Shown: one piece after another, positions 37,613 to 49,609 of the stretch
Numbering within the stretch: position 1 is the stretch's first letter
Layout: each line of letters starts with the position of its first letter
NCBI GenBank assembly: GCA_013400975.1
Contig: WBMZ01000344.1
Location: 62,001 to 126,000, forward strand
DNA from: Atrichornis clamosus
Taxonomy: Eukaryota > Chordata > Aves > Passeriformes > Menuridae
DNA length: 64,000 nt
Reading direction: 5' to 3'
Position numbers and translations under genes: made by a program
The notes under the pieces: model-generated
What the model was told of the DNA's origin: nothing
Database searches by the model: none
What the model saw: the letters and a program-made list of their open reading frames with translations, nothing else

Positions 37613-37889
37613 TTGGAGAGTTGGACTTTCAACCTAAGACAAGGCTCACCTCACTTGCAGCAGGGAAGGTTTAGAATGAGTATGAGGAAAAATTTCTTAG
37701 CCAAAACAGTTGTCCAGCCCTGGAACAGGCTGCCCAGGGAAGCAGTGGAGTTGCCATCCCTGGAGGTGATTAGAAGATATGCAGACATGGCACTTGGGGA
37801 CATGGTTTAGTGTGGACTGGTCAGTGCTGCATCAACAGTTGGACTCAATGATCTTAAGGGTCTTTTCCAGCCGAAATGATTCTGTGAAC
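37613..37889 (+). repeat. CR1 LINE 3' end with the last part of ORF2
   Basis: A plus-strand CR1 3' end, better kept than the other copies. The frame at 37,613-37,810 (65 codons) ends ALGDMV and contains WNRLPREAVELPSLEV. This is the C-terminal end of the CR1 (jockey-group) ORF2 polyprotein, which carries endonuclease and reverse transcriptase; neither catalytic domain remains here. A short 3' UTR follows, with ggactcaatgatcttaaggg and a tail of AAATGATTCTGTGAA. The segment before about 37,658 looks like an internally deleted upstream part of ORF2. The copy is a dead 5'-truncated insertion. The kept frame over this short span need not mean function. Confidence 0.92.
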
Positions 37890-40800
37890 CATGGGCTGTA
37901 TGTGACAGGGTGGGAGTGATGTCAGCCACTATTGTTCCCCCCCAATTCTCCTGTATCACCAGCTCACCTGAACGTAGGGATAGACACTGAGCCATTGCCA
38001 CCTATCTCCACTCCTCTCAAACTTAAATTCTCATGCTAAGACAACCCACATTTTTAGGAGAGTTCACTTCCCACCAGAAGTTGTCCCTATGTAGTTTTTC
38101 ATGCCTAGTTTTATCGCAGGTCTCAAACTCAGTTTGCAGGTTGATCTAGGGGCTTTCATCAAAGACAATGAGAAAGTTTGTTAGGTCATCTCTAAAGCAG
38201 AGGCTTGGTGGTACTTCTGCTTAGTGGTGATGGTCTCCTAGTGGAGACTGGGATCAGACTGGGATCTGTTTCCTGAGTCAAAAAGTTGGAGTTGAGTAGG
38301 TTTTTTTCCTTATCATAATGTATTCAACTACATATTAAAATCTAAATATTTCTTGCTTTCCACAGAGGTTTCAAGATACTGTACCTCTAAACCTGATCAG
38401 TAAAATGTGAGTTTATATAAGAATCCTTCTTGTGCTGTACTTCAAAGTAGAGAAAACTTGAGAACTTTTTTTGCTGTGTTGTTGCAATTGGTATTTGAAT
38501 TCATATAATGTCCAGCGCATGAGATTATGGAAGGGTGGATGACCTAGAAAAACACTATGTAATCTTATAAAAAAAACCTAAAAAAAGTATTCAAGCTCTA
38601 CTGGATATTCTAGGTCATTATTTTATTCATAAACTATGTATTCATAGCAGATTTTTATTACACCTCTGTGTTCACCTACCTTCACGGTCTCTTTTGATTT
38701 TGTTCTGTCTGCAGTTATTTTCCACTTCTAAGGCATTTGATCTATGTTTTCCTTTAGACCTCTGCCTCTTTGTATAGATTACCAGAAAGGAGTTCAATTA
38801 CAATTTTTTCTCTGATGTGGATATTTCTTTATTGAAGGTTGTACAAAGATGTCCTTCCTCAAGCTCCATTTCAAACAGTCCTTCAAATACAAACTAAAAA
38901 TATAAAAATAAATAGCTAATCTGAGCAGTCCAAAACATACTTAATTTCAGCTTTCATGATAATATATTTGATACAATGTCAACAGCAAATGTTAACAATC
39001 TTCCATGCTACACAATTTGAGTACTCTCAGTTCTTCTCATTTTTCTACTTGTGGATTTAATGTACAGCTCTTTAAAAAAAGTAGGTTCTTGAAGAATATG
39101 TCATAGTACTGGATTCAGTTGTAATTTGAGGATGAAGAATTCCTCTGTCAAATATGCATTTTTTCCCTTGAATGTGGGATTTCCTGTCGGCATTTTGTGT
39201 TTCCCTCCTGCAAACAAACATATCACAGAACTTTACAGTCTGTGATGAGGCAATATGAGAGTATTCTTGTGGGAATACATTTTTTTCATATGTTTTAATA
39301 TAAACTATGCAGTAGTTTCTTAGTTAAAATTTTCACTTAAAAGTATTTTAACTTGCTTTGTCAGATATGAATTTATAGAAAGGCTGTTCACCCTACATTT
39401 ACATCACTTACTGTGATTGCTGGGTGAGTTCTGTGAGAATTTATGAGCAACAATATTAATTATCTGGGTTATACATTTTATTGGATATATTTTCCAGCCA
39501 TATAATTCTTGGAATTTGAAAGACAAAAATTAACCTACTTGGGATTTATTCCACAGCTAAGGCTATACATTTTTAATCTTTCTCTGTAGGCATATTTTTA
39601 AGTAAGGATATAATTATTTGTATCCATTTCCATGTGATGTTGTAATATTTTCTTAATGTTATTTTGTCTTCAAACATCTCTGAGATGAGGATCCAACTGA
39701 TGTAGCGCTGCTTGTTTAGGAAGAGAGGAATGCAACGCTGAGTTTTCCCCAGATGACTTGTATTTAAAGACTAGACAAGAATATCTTTTTCTTAAAGAAG
39801 GCTTGGAATTAAAGATGCTAAACATATAAATCTCTGAAGGTATTTGAACATTGCTTGACTTGATATTAAGGAGGTATTTCAGAGACAGCTAATATTTGTG
39901 TTCAAAGTTAGGTCTTGACTGCTCTGCAGGACACAGGACTATTCTGCATAGACTTCTAACCTCGAAGGAACAATCTCACTGCTAACCTCCTTTCGTGCAG
40001 CTTACTGAGATGGATGGAAAGCAAAACAAAAACATTGTCTCTTTCCAACCTTTGAATGGCAAGTGATGATAGGAGCCAAGATACACTTGCACTTCATGGG
40101 AGCAGGAATTGCCACTCTTCACAGAAAATGTCACTGTTTTTCAAAATATCAAATCCAGATCTGACTGACAAATTGAATATGCTAAATGGTTGTTGGGTGT
40201 GGGAGAGAGGATGCTGTAATATAACATAGTTTAAAGAGAAACCAAATAGCAGTTGCAAGCTGAAGACTAAAGCTTCAGCTCACAGCTGCCTGGTTAGCCT
40301 GAAATCCCTCATACCCAGGGGCCTCCATGAGGCTCAGGAAAGGGCCAGGATGCTTCAGCCTCTCTCAGGCAGCCACCTACCAGGTGTGATCTCATGTCCA
40401 TGATTCTACTGTATGTTATATTTGCTTATGTATCTTACTTAGTTGTGTAACTGAGAAGAAAAAAAAAAAAAGAATATTTGGGTTTATATTTGGTTTATAT
40501 AATTGAACTTTGAACTTGCTAACAAGATGTGATTCTCTCTTTGTAGCTTTGGTGTTATGGCAAAGGTGCACCTGAACAGTAATAGCAGTTGTATGTAAGG
40601 ATTTAAAGAAGAGAAAAGAGATTGTGAGGGATATTTGCAAATGATCCTTAGGGGATAATTTACTAAAAAAGACCAAGAAAGTTGAAACAACTGACAGATT
40701 TGTGTGTGCATGGTAGGAAATGTTGGCACCGATCCTGACTAATTTATTACCTCTCCTTTGGCAGCCATCAGAAGTTCTTGATTTTAGAAGATTCTTGAAG

Positions 40801-43362
40801 ATACGCAGATCTTGTGACATAAGGGAAAACTTTTGTACATAGTCTGCTCCCTGATAAATTTTTTTTCCTTTCAGAAAACACATCATATTGGATTTTGCAG
40901 TGATCTTAGAATATGTATTTCATATTTTTAGTCTGGATCCATGCATTTACTCTTTGTGCTGTAGAACTTGAGGATAAGAAGTTAAAGGAATCATTTCACC
41001 ATCTTTTGTTCATATCTTTCTAAAGCAGAATTTGAGTTGAAAGTGTGAAAGGCATCAGGTTATTGGTAATAATTGTAATTCCACCACACATTCAATCAAA
41101 AAAGCCACCAGAAGAAGCAGTCTTCCTTTGCTTCCTCTCCTGTTCCAACAAAACTGCTCATAGCACTAAGTGGTGAATTTTCTTCACTCTTGCTGGGTTT
41201 GGGTGCATTGTAAACAGACAATAGTGACTTTACAAACAAAAGTTTGTTGATAGTAGAGATTTTTTTCTCAGTTATGGCTTACCATGGACTTCATCCAGAG
41301 TAGCTCTACTGCAATTTGCCATGTGGAGATTATGAGCGTGGTGTATGGCTGAACACTTTTTACAGATTAGTGTGTTTGGGAAGGCAATAGTAAAAATTCC
41401 TTGAGTGTCTATATTAAAGTTTTAATTAATTTAATTTTTATGTGTACTTCCCAGAATTTAGAGGGCAGTGATTTGAGCATGAGGAGGTATGGAGCATATG
41501 CTCTGTCTGTCCTGGACTAAAGCTCCACTGACTAAATGGTTGTGTTTATGGGAGACTGGACTGATCCCTTTTTGTGTACTAATTTTAGAGGGATGAACAT
41601 TTGTTAGTGCTGCCATTTTTTAAAGATGCATTGATTCCTCTTGTAATCCTAGCAATTTTCCCTAACAAGATTATTATCTGATGGATGATGATGTGATTTT
41701 TTTTCCTTCCTTCATATAGTTCTGCTGGTTCTGGGACTGGAGATTTGCCAACTGTTTGGTCCTTATAAATAGGTAAGAATCCTCTTCTTTCCTTATCATC
41801 ACCTCACCAGCATCCCATAACAAATAAGCATAGACCTCATGACTACATTTCATATGAAGTGACAGCAATAGCATTTTGTTTTCTTGGACAATGTGGATGA
41901 TGCAGGAATATGATGCTTTGCAAGAAAAATGCTTCAGGCACAATATACCTGTGTTTGGAAGTGCCATTATAAATGAATGAAGATGTTTTCATCTTAAACA
42001 CTAGGGGCTCAAAAATGTGAGTAGTTATGCTTAGGACAGTGAATGTGAAGGAAGATAATGAATAATATTGACTTCTTTATGTGCAAACTGCCCTCTATCT
42101 CTGGCTGCATTTTGTTACTTATAAGTTCTCTTCATTCTTACATTACTTTTTTGGGGCTGATGAAATGATGACAGACTCACCCCAACAGGCCCACGTCTTT
42201 CCTGTACTGAGGACACCAGCAGGCTGCAGTTCTCCAGCAGGGATCTCATGAGAGCAGAGTAGGGGGCAGAATCACTTTCCTGGCCTCATTTCTTTTTCTG
42301 CAACCCAAGATACTACTGGCATAAGACCTTTTATACTTGCCTGCTAATTTTTATTATACCAGCACCTTAGTCTTTTTTCTAACACTGCAGGAATCCAAGA
42401 GTTTGGATGTGTCTTCATGCATCTCTGCTACAAACTCCAAAACACTATCTTGTATTACCACCTTTCTATTGCTTTCATCATGCACCAGAAGTATTTGGTA
42501 CGATAAATCTTTGTTTCTATGTACTATCAATACAATTAAATAGATGTTGTGTGTTTATTTCAAAGATAATTTGTGATTTCTACTCTTTTGGCACTATCCA
42601 TGTGATGCAGTTCTGGATGTATGGTTTGATATGGACTATCTAACACCCAAAATTGGATACTAAATTTGTTTTGTAGACTTCATATCAGAGCTGGAGAAAT
42701 GTGAGCCAAAAAGCGCCTCACCATGATCTCCTGATGACAGGCAACGATTGCAGATTTTGCTGCTTAGAAAAGTCCAAAAGCCAAAATTTGAATTGGCATT
42801 GTTTTGGGATATGTGACATCACTGAGAAACAATTAATGTGTTTGCAGAGTAAATTAGAGCTTGTAGTAAAATTTTAACCTTAAAAACCCGTGTGTTTGAA
42901 TAGATTTTAATAGAAGAAATCTTGCTCTCTGATTTTTTCAATAGCTTTTTACGTAACTGTTTGGGTAACATGCTTGTACATATGATTGATAGCAATTTAA
43001 GGATGATAGTAATTAATGATAAGTCAGTATAATTTGAACTGAAGATAAAGAGAGTTATGCCCACTTGCACAAGAGATGTATTTGGCCCAGAATCTTAGTA
43101 ATAATTGTATAGACAAGCCTTAAAAAAAGAGTGAAATTGTCCTAATTGTATTCTTTATTGTTTGGTTTATGAAGGTCTAAATCAGGAAATATGCTAAGTC
43201 TTCCCTGTTTTCCCACAGGTCTTCTTAATGGCTGGTTTTATGCTTTCTAGAGTAAAATTGTTGTTATTATTTTTGTTAAAACTAGAATGACTTTTCAGTA
43301 TCTCACCTTTAAGACAGCTTGGGAAAATTTTCCTTTTAATCTTCATTCATTTTCTACCCTCA
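37890..43362. other. Non-genic stretch
   Basis: Unique AT-rich DNA. An A13 run lies at 40,459-40,471. The longest open frame of the window is here (40,416-40,886, minus, 156 codons). It has no recognisable domain, runs into the homopolymer, and is of a length expected by chance in 64 kb of such DNA. Confidence 0.5.
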
Positions 43363-43380
43363 TGTAAACTTGAGTTTACA
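43363..43380. repeat. 18-bp near-perfect palindrome
   Basis: TGTAAACT, two central bases (TG), then AGTTTACA: perfect 8-bp arms. Each arm holds the TGTAAAC core bound by forkhead proteins, so paired binding is possible but unproven. Confidence 0.9.
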
Positions 43381-46300
43381 CGCCATTTCATACTGGCAAT
43401 CTGCCATGTCCTTCTGGGTTCTCATTTATTTGTCTCTCTTTCACTGCTATCTTCTGATTCCTTTTTCAGTAAAACTAATAAGCTCTTACACCATAGTTGA
43501 ATTTGGTCCACTGACTGATCCAAATATGCTGCTTGTTTATGCATGTTCTTTGTGTCTGGAATGAATTCTGCTTTAGCATTGCAATTACCATTATAGCTGA
43601 TTAGAAAATAATTTTTTTTTCATTTAGGATGTTTCACAAAAAAACAAGTTTCTAAAAATCCTTCCATTGAACATCACAGAAATGTTCCCATTTTCTCTCC
43701 GAAAGACTGCAAGCAAATGTTTGGAGTTTTTTAGCATTTTGTTGAGACTTTGGTACCAAAAAAAACCCCAAAAACTATATTAGTTGAATTTTTTTCAACT
43801 ATAGAAGTCATAGGAGTGTAAAAAATCGTCTTATGTACTAAAATGCTTTTTTTAATATGTATTTTTATGGTGTTGAAAGAAATTACTGAAATATAGATGT
43901 CAATATTATATTGCATGCTATCACAATGGTTACCACAGACTGATTTTAGTTTTCCTAAAGAAACACGTCACAGAACTAGCCATGATGGAAACTCATGCAA
44001 ATAATGTCCTGCTCCTGTATTTCAGCTTTTTACAGTGACTAGTGGGCCCTGTCAGACCTGATATGGGACACTCCAAATCAAGAGTAATCCTTGACAATAT
44101 TGTATTTAAAAGCTGTTGTGAAATTCGAAATGAGAGTGTGTTTTGCTGCTCTTGTTGCATGCAGTGGTATAAGTGAAATAATGGAAATCATTTGGCAATC
44201 TGGCAGAGGGAGGATCCTCTCTGAGAAGGAATATGATGTCAAACCTGGCTTGTGGCACCAGAGCAGTCACGTGGGGAGGTTGTCTTATGCTTCCTGTCCA
44301 CACCACACATTGTCACATTGTTCCAGTGCACGGTGGGAAAAACACCAATACTGCTATTCCTGAATCATTTCAACATGTTCAGTCTCTGCAGAAGATAATG
44401 AAATGTTATTATTTCTTCAGCTGATAAAAAGGAAGCATTCCCATGGACTGTGTGTGCTGCGTGATCTGGGTGTAAGGGCACCACGGCAGACTGTGTGCCT
44501 TCTCTGGAGAGATCTAAGCCAGAACACATTGCACCTGAGCTTTAGCTAAGCCTGGGGGATGAGGACACTGATTTGATCATGAACCCAGCACTGACACATA
44601 GATACACTATGAAGAAAAAAAAGAACAACAAAACCAGCAACCTTGTACACTCTTCCTTTCTGTCTCTGATTCAAGCACATAAACTGAATCAAGCACATTT
44701 ATGTGCATATTATGCAAACTGTTACAGCTGAGCTGACAATGCAGCCTTACCGGTGCTATTTCTGAAGGTACTGTTTGCTGTTTGCCTGTTTATTTTCCAT
44801 AAAATTTAATGCACATGGGAGTCATCATAGCACAAACCCTGGCATTGTTAGGCTTCAGATGATGTTTTGTCTCTTCCTAGCTTTTGTTACATTCAGAAAG
44901 CTGTGCAAATATCCATCGCTGTTGGAAACCACTGGGAGGAATTTCTGGCCTCTTTCACAGATGGGAAAATGAGGCGTGAGAAAAGACCTGCTGAAGGTCA
45001 CATGCCCAGCAGTGTCAGAGACTGGATCAGAACTCATGACTTGGCTCTTAAATTCCTGTTGGGTTTTGTGTTTTGTTTTTGTTTTGTTCTGTTTTTCTCC
45101 TTCAAAATCAGAGTGGTTTTGGATGACATAGCTTGAAGTGACGGAGTTATCTTCAAAATAAAGAATTAGAAATCTTCTATGCACTATTCAATACCAATTC
45201 CTATTGGGTCATCCTGCCTCTTATACTTTTCCAGTAGCATAATATTGTGTATTTAGCCTTTATCTTGCAGTAGAACTTTGTACCCAAACAGGTAGGAAAC
45301 CCATTGCATTGGACTCTATACAACATTTCAGTAAGTTGTCCCTGTCCTGGAAAAGTGCAACTTCATTTGTAGTGACTGTTCCAAATAGATCCCATGGTAA
45401 TTCCTGACATTCCAGTTTGGATCTGGAGAGCACGGTGTGCTGTGTTCAGCTTTCCTTCAGATGTCCTGTGTGACCTCAGGGAGGTAATTTATTGCCTTGT
45501 GTCTTGTTTCTCCATATCTAAGAAAGGGCAATAATGATTCTCTTCCTTTGGGGGCCTGGGTGAAGGTCTCAGACGCTCTGATCAAGAGGTGAATAACTTG
45601 AAAAATTCATTTAGAGTTCTTCAAGGAAAATAAACCAGGAAATGAAGAATATACTGCACACAAACTAATGCCAGCACCTATCTGTACCTGCTGTATTTTC
45701 CTCACTTTTATATCATCCCACAGAGAATTATGAAGACTTGCCTCTACTTTATCTCCCCAGCCTGGAAGTTCTAGACCTCTGATTGCATCCTACTGGTGTG
45801 TGACTCTTTAACATTGCAGTTTTGAACGAAATACCAACAATTTTTTTTTAATGCAATTCAGACTGGTGAAATCTGCTTCTGTAGTTCAGCAACAAAAGCA
45901 AGATCTGCCAAATTATTCAAAAATAATTAGAACAGATGGCAAAATATGGCATCTCAAACCTTCCAGAAACATTTAACATCCTGATTACACTTCACAGAAT
46001 AAATGTTGACTGAGATAAGTGCAGTAAGGCACTTTTTATGAGTGTACTGATAGCTTTTGTTTCCCACAGACAGAATTATGGTTTAGTTACATTAGTAGAG
46101 ACATTGCAATGTAAATTTAAGGCAAATTTCACAATCTAAGATAATACAGATGGTACCACCTGTAGTCTTTATTTTCTAATTCCTTGCATGACCACCAAGA
46201 GAGAAGTAATCTGCCACAAGTGATTTTGTTATTATGTGGGGGGTTTTTTCACTGAGATAATTTTTAGTTCTTTCAGTCCAAAAACCTGATGGAAATGTCT

Positions 46301-49300
46301 GGCCAAGTGAGTTTACTTGTAATGAGAAGACTTGTGAGGAGGTGAATCACACTCTGCAAGCTGAAGTAACTCTTTGGTCCGTTTTGGCTTGTCAGACTTT
46401 TCCAGTTTCTTGCTATGAGATGAAAGTCAATCAGCACCTGTGAAGAGGCTCTCCATCACTGCATGGCCAGAAATGGTCTTTTTAATACTGATTTGGAGGG
46501 CATTTCAACTTGCTAAGAGTTAAAGCTATAAAATACTACAAGGAAAGGAAAAAAAAGACTTTTTTTCAGTCATTTTTATGACTTAAAACTCACTTCAGTA
46601 ATATTTTCAGGCTTACAGAATGAGGTAGAGGTAGGAAATCCCAAGGTGAGTAGTAAGTGAAAATGAGAAAGAGGAAGATGAGGTTTTTACTTCGTTGCTA
46701 ACTTATAGGAACTGCAGTTCTAGGGAAAGTAAGCAACACAAGATCTACCACAAAAGGTGTTGGTGCTGTCAGCAATAGAGAGATTCCATTCGTTTCAGTA
46801 CACTTTCAATCAGGTAGTGCAGAACAAAACCCATTTTACTTGTAGGATAGATGTAGGTGAAAAGATAAATTCTGCTTACTGCTGAATCCTGTTTGTAGAG
46901 CTGAGGAAATCATGCCATCAGCAGCATTTAAACTGTAGAGACCAATTTTAGTTATTAAGTCCCAGAGGCAAAGAAAAAAAAATAAAAGAGCCAGAAATTG
47001 GCAGTTCAAAAATAATTAGGAAATCTCTTGTGTTTTGAAGAGCTGTGTTGTAGGAAACTGACGCCATGGATGTAGCCAACAGCTACTTCCTTCGTATGGT
47101 GGGAACACTGAAAGTGGAGATTGTGGCAATTTTCCTTTTTAAGTTGAGGGTTTCAGGAGCCTAAAAGGTTGTTAACAAGTACAATTCTGTAATCTTAATA
47201 AATAGTTTAATTTATCTTTCTTGATGCAAGTAGCTAACACATCAGAATGAGCCAAAGTGCTCAGGTGAACTAAAGCTCAGACCTTTTGTGATGATAGAGG
47301 TGACAATGATCAATTTTATGCAGGAGCTGTGAAGGGGAGGAGACACAAATTTAGCTAGTTTCTAGTTCTTCTCTTACTCTGGTGATACTTTGGCTAATTT
47401 TGAGTGATTCATGAGGTGGTGTGCTGCTCAACTAATCTTCCCAGGAGAAAGGACATTTGCAAATGAAAAGTTGTCAAAAAGAATGTTGTGCAGGAATGTG
47501 TGATTTGGGTGATATTTTCAACAAGAAAATTTAGGTCTTGAAATGAACGTACAGTGAAATGGGAACAAGAGAGAGTTAAACCCTCCATAGGGGAGAGCAG
47601 TTTCAAGGCGCATGTTTCATGTGACACACCAGGAATTGCACAGTGTGCACGTAGTACATGCAGTGCTAAATACAGAAGAGTTGCTTACAGAAAATGCAGC
47701 AGTGATGCTGATTGTTTGGCAGGGCAACAAGAGCACATTTCCAGGGACATCGGAGGCTCTTGTGTTCCCAGTTTGCTTTGAATCAAGAACAGCTGGAAGC
47801 ATAACCCAAATCTTCCACGTCACAGGCAGGTGCTTTATCACCAGAAACTCAAAAGCTGCTGTATTGGTATGAAATGACCCCTCAGTCAAATGTCAAAACT
47901 TTTAAATATTTTATTAAAATGGCCTTTTTCTTTTCTGATATTCTGGAAGATGTAGAGACAGAAATGAATTTCTTCAGGCAGATTGTTTCATCAGCTGACA
48001 AGCTGTGAAGACAGTGAAGGCACAGAAGGCACCTTTGGTGTCAACTTATACAACCACACACCTGGGAAGTAGCAGAGGGGCTTTCAAAGCTCTCTGCTCC
48101 CCTGGCAGCTAAAAGAGAGGAGTAAAGGTGAAGACCAGGTCTCAAGTTGGGATACACTGGGCAACTCAAGTAATGAACTGATTTCAGAAGAAAATACTTC
48201 AATGGAGACCATATAATAACACCCGAGCCTAATTTCTAAACTCTTTTTGGGGCACTCACATGCTTTCACAGCTTGGAGTTTGTTGTGTCCTGGGTGGAGA
48301 AATTGCTAAGAGTCATCATCAGTAAGGATACTTCTGTTATATTTATTTCATCAGTTGGTAAAGTCGACTTGGCCAACAGTAAGTGAGGTCCAGGGTTAGA
48401 TGTAGTAACTGCTCTGGGAAGAGAACCGATGTTGCAGAAAGGCTCAGAAGAGCCAGAGGAGATGGTAGGTAGGAAGTCTGCTTCCATTGTTGAAGCTGCT
48501 TGACTCTTGTGTGTGTGAGCAAGGTGCTTTATGCTGTTGTTAGGGCTACTGAGAGATGCTCTATTATGAGGCTGGTGTGTGCTCTGGCATTAGAACACCT
48601 ACAAGGTAATGGTATTTCTATGGCTTAGGCTGTAAGAAGGTCATATGAGAAGAGGTTCAGGTGGTGTTATCAGGAAGGAGGGTGGAAGGTTGTGTCCTGA
48701 GACTGTTATCAGACATTGTGATGGGCTACGGATAGAAATAGGTTCATGGGTCAGAGCTGAGCAGAGTGCCAAGTCTGAGAGAAACTGCTCATCTTTCTTA
48801 GCACAGGGGCTAAAGAGGGGCTGCAGATCAGCACAAAACCTAGGCCTAGTTGTATGGGGGACTGAGAGACACAAAGGGAGAAAATGCACACCCTCATAGC
48901 TGGAGCAACAGGAATCTGACTGCATTTCATCTCTCTATTGTTTAACTTTAGGTAACTAAAGTGATGTTGAAATAATGTAATATGTGTAGTAGGAAAGCTG
49001 ACACCACTAACTGCTCCTTTGGTTTTCAGTGTAACAGCTTAGTTACACTGAGCTTGGTCCCAGTGATAGGTTTCAGAATCTGGAGACACCATGTGAAATA
49101 CTGTGCTGTATACACAAAGCATGCTGTCAGGTTGGGTTAGTATTTTTTAATGGTGTTTAATTATTGTGTTATCATGAAAACTGCTTGCACTGTTTCCTGA
49201 AACCTAGAGTGAGTCACGACTGCTTCCAAAGTAATATCACCTTTACCTTTCACCAAGTCACCATAATAAAATTTCCTTGCCCTTAATACCTTAATAGAGT

Positions 49301-49570
49301 AGTGTAATGAAATTTAACTTCAGAGAAGAAAATAAGTGCAGGTTCCAAATAGGACAGGATTTTGTGCCGTTAAGTGGATTATATTTCTGTCAGGGTACTC
49401 CAGATTTTACAGACGCAAATCTGAATTTAACATATGGCCTCAGCCCTAGGCCAGGGTCCTATCTGAATTATTCCAGACTTGTACGTAGAAAGCTGTGCTC
49501 CAAACATGAATCCAATTACCAGCTGCAGTCAGGCAATTGAACGGCTACAGAAGAAATACTCTAAGAGACT
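43381..49570. other. Non-genic stretch
   Basis: No gene or dispersed repeat is supported. A Ser/Thr-rich minus-strand frame runs from about 48,593 to 48,266 but has no splice or start signals that fit it. A strong acceptor-donor pair enclosing 24 bases lies on the plus strand at 48,355-48,378. Confidence 0.45.
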
Positions 49571-49609
49571 GGGGGGGCCAGGGGGAGGGAAGCAGGGGGA
49601 GGAGTGGGG
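49571..49609 (+). other. Canonical G-quadruplex motif in a purine-rich tract
   Basis: G runs at 49,571-49,577, 49,581-49,585, 49,587-49,589, 49,595-49,599 and 49,606-49,609 have loops of 3, 1, 5 and 6 bases. It sits in a strongly purine-rich stretch ending near 49,615. Confidence 0.88.

Noticed and set aside
40416..40886. Longest open frame in the window (156 codons, minus strand)
   Set aside because: There is no recognisable domain or start context. It contains a Phe run from the A13 homopolymer and ends in AT-rich sequence. Frames of this length are near the expected tail for 64 kb of AT-rich DNA.
48266..48593. Ser/Thr-rich minus-strand frame of about 109 codons, mucin-like
   Set aside because: It ends in TGA just before a GTGAGT donor-like site, so the donor cannot serve it in frame. 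The composition follows from a local C/T bias on that strand.
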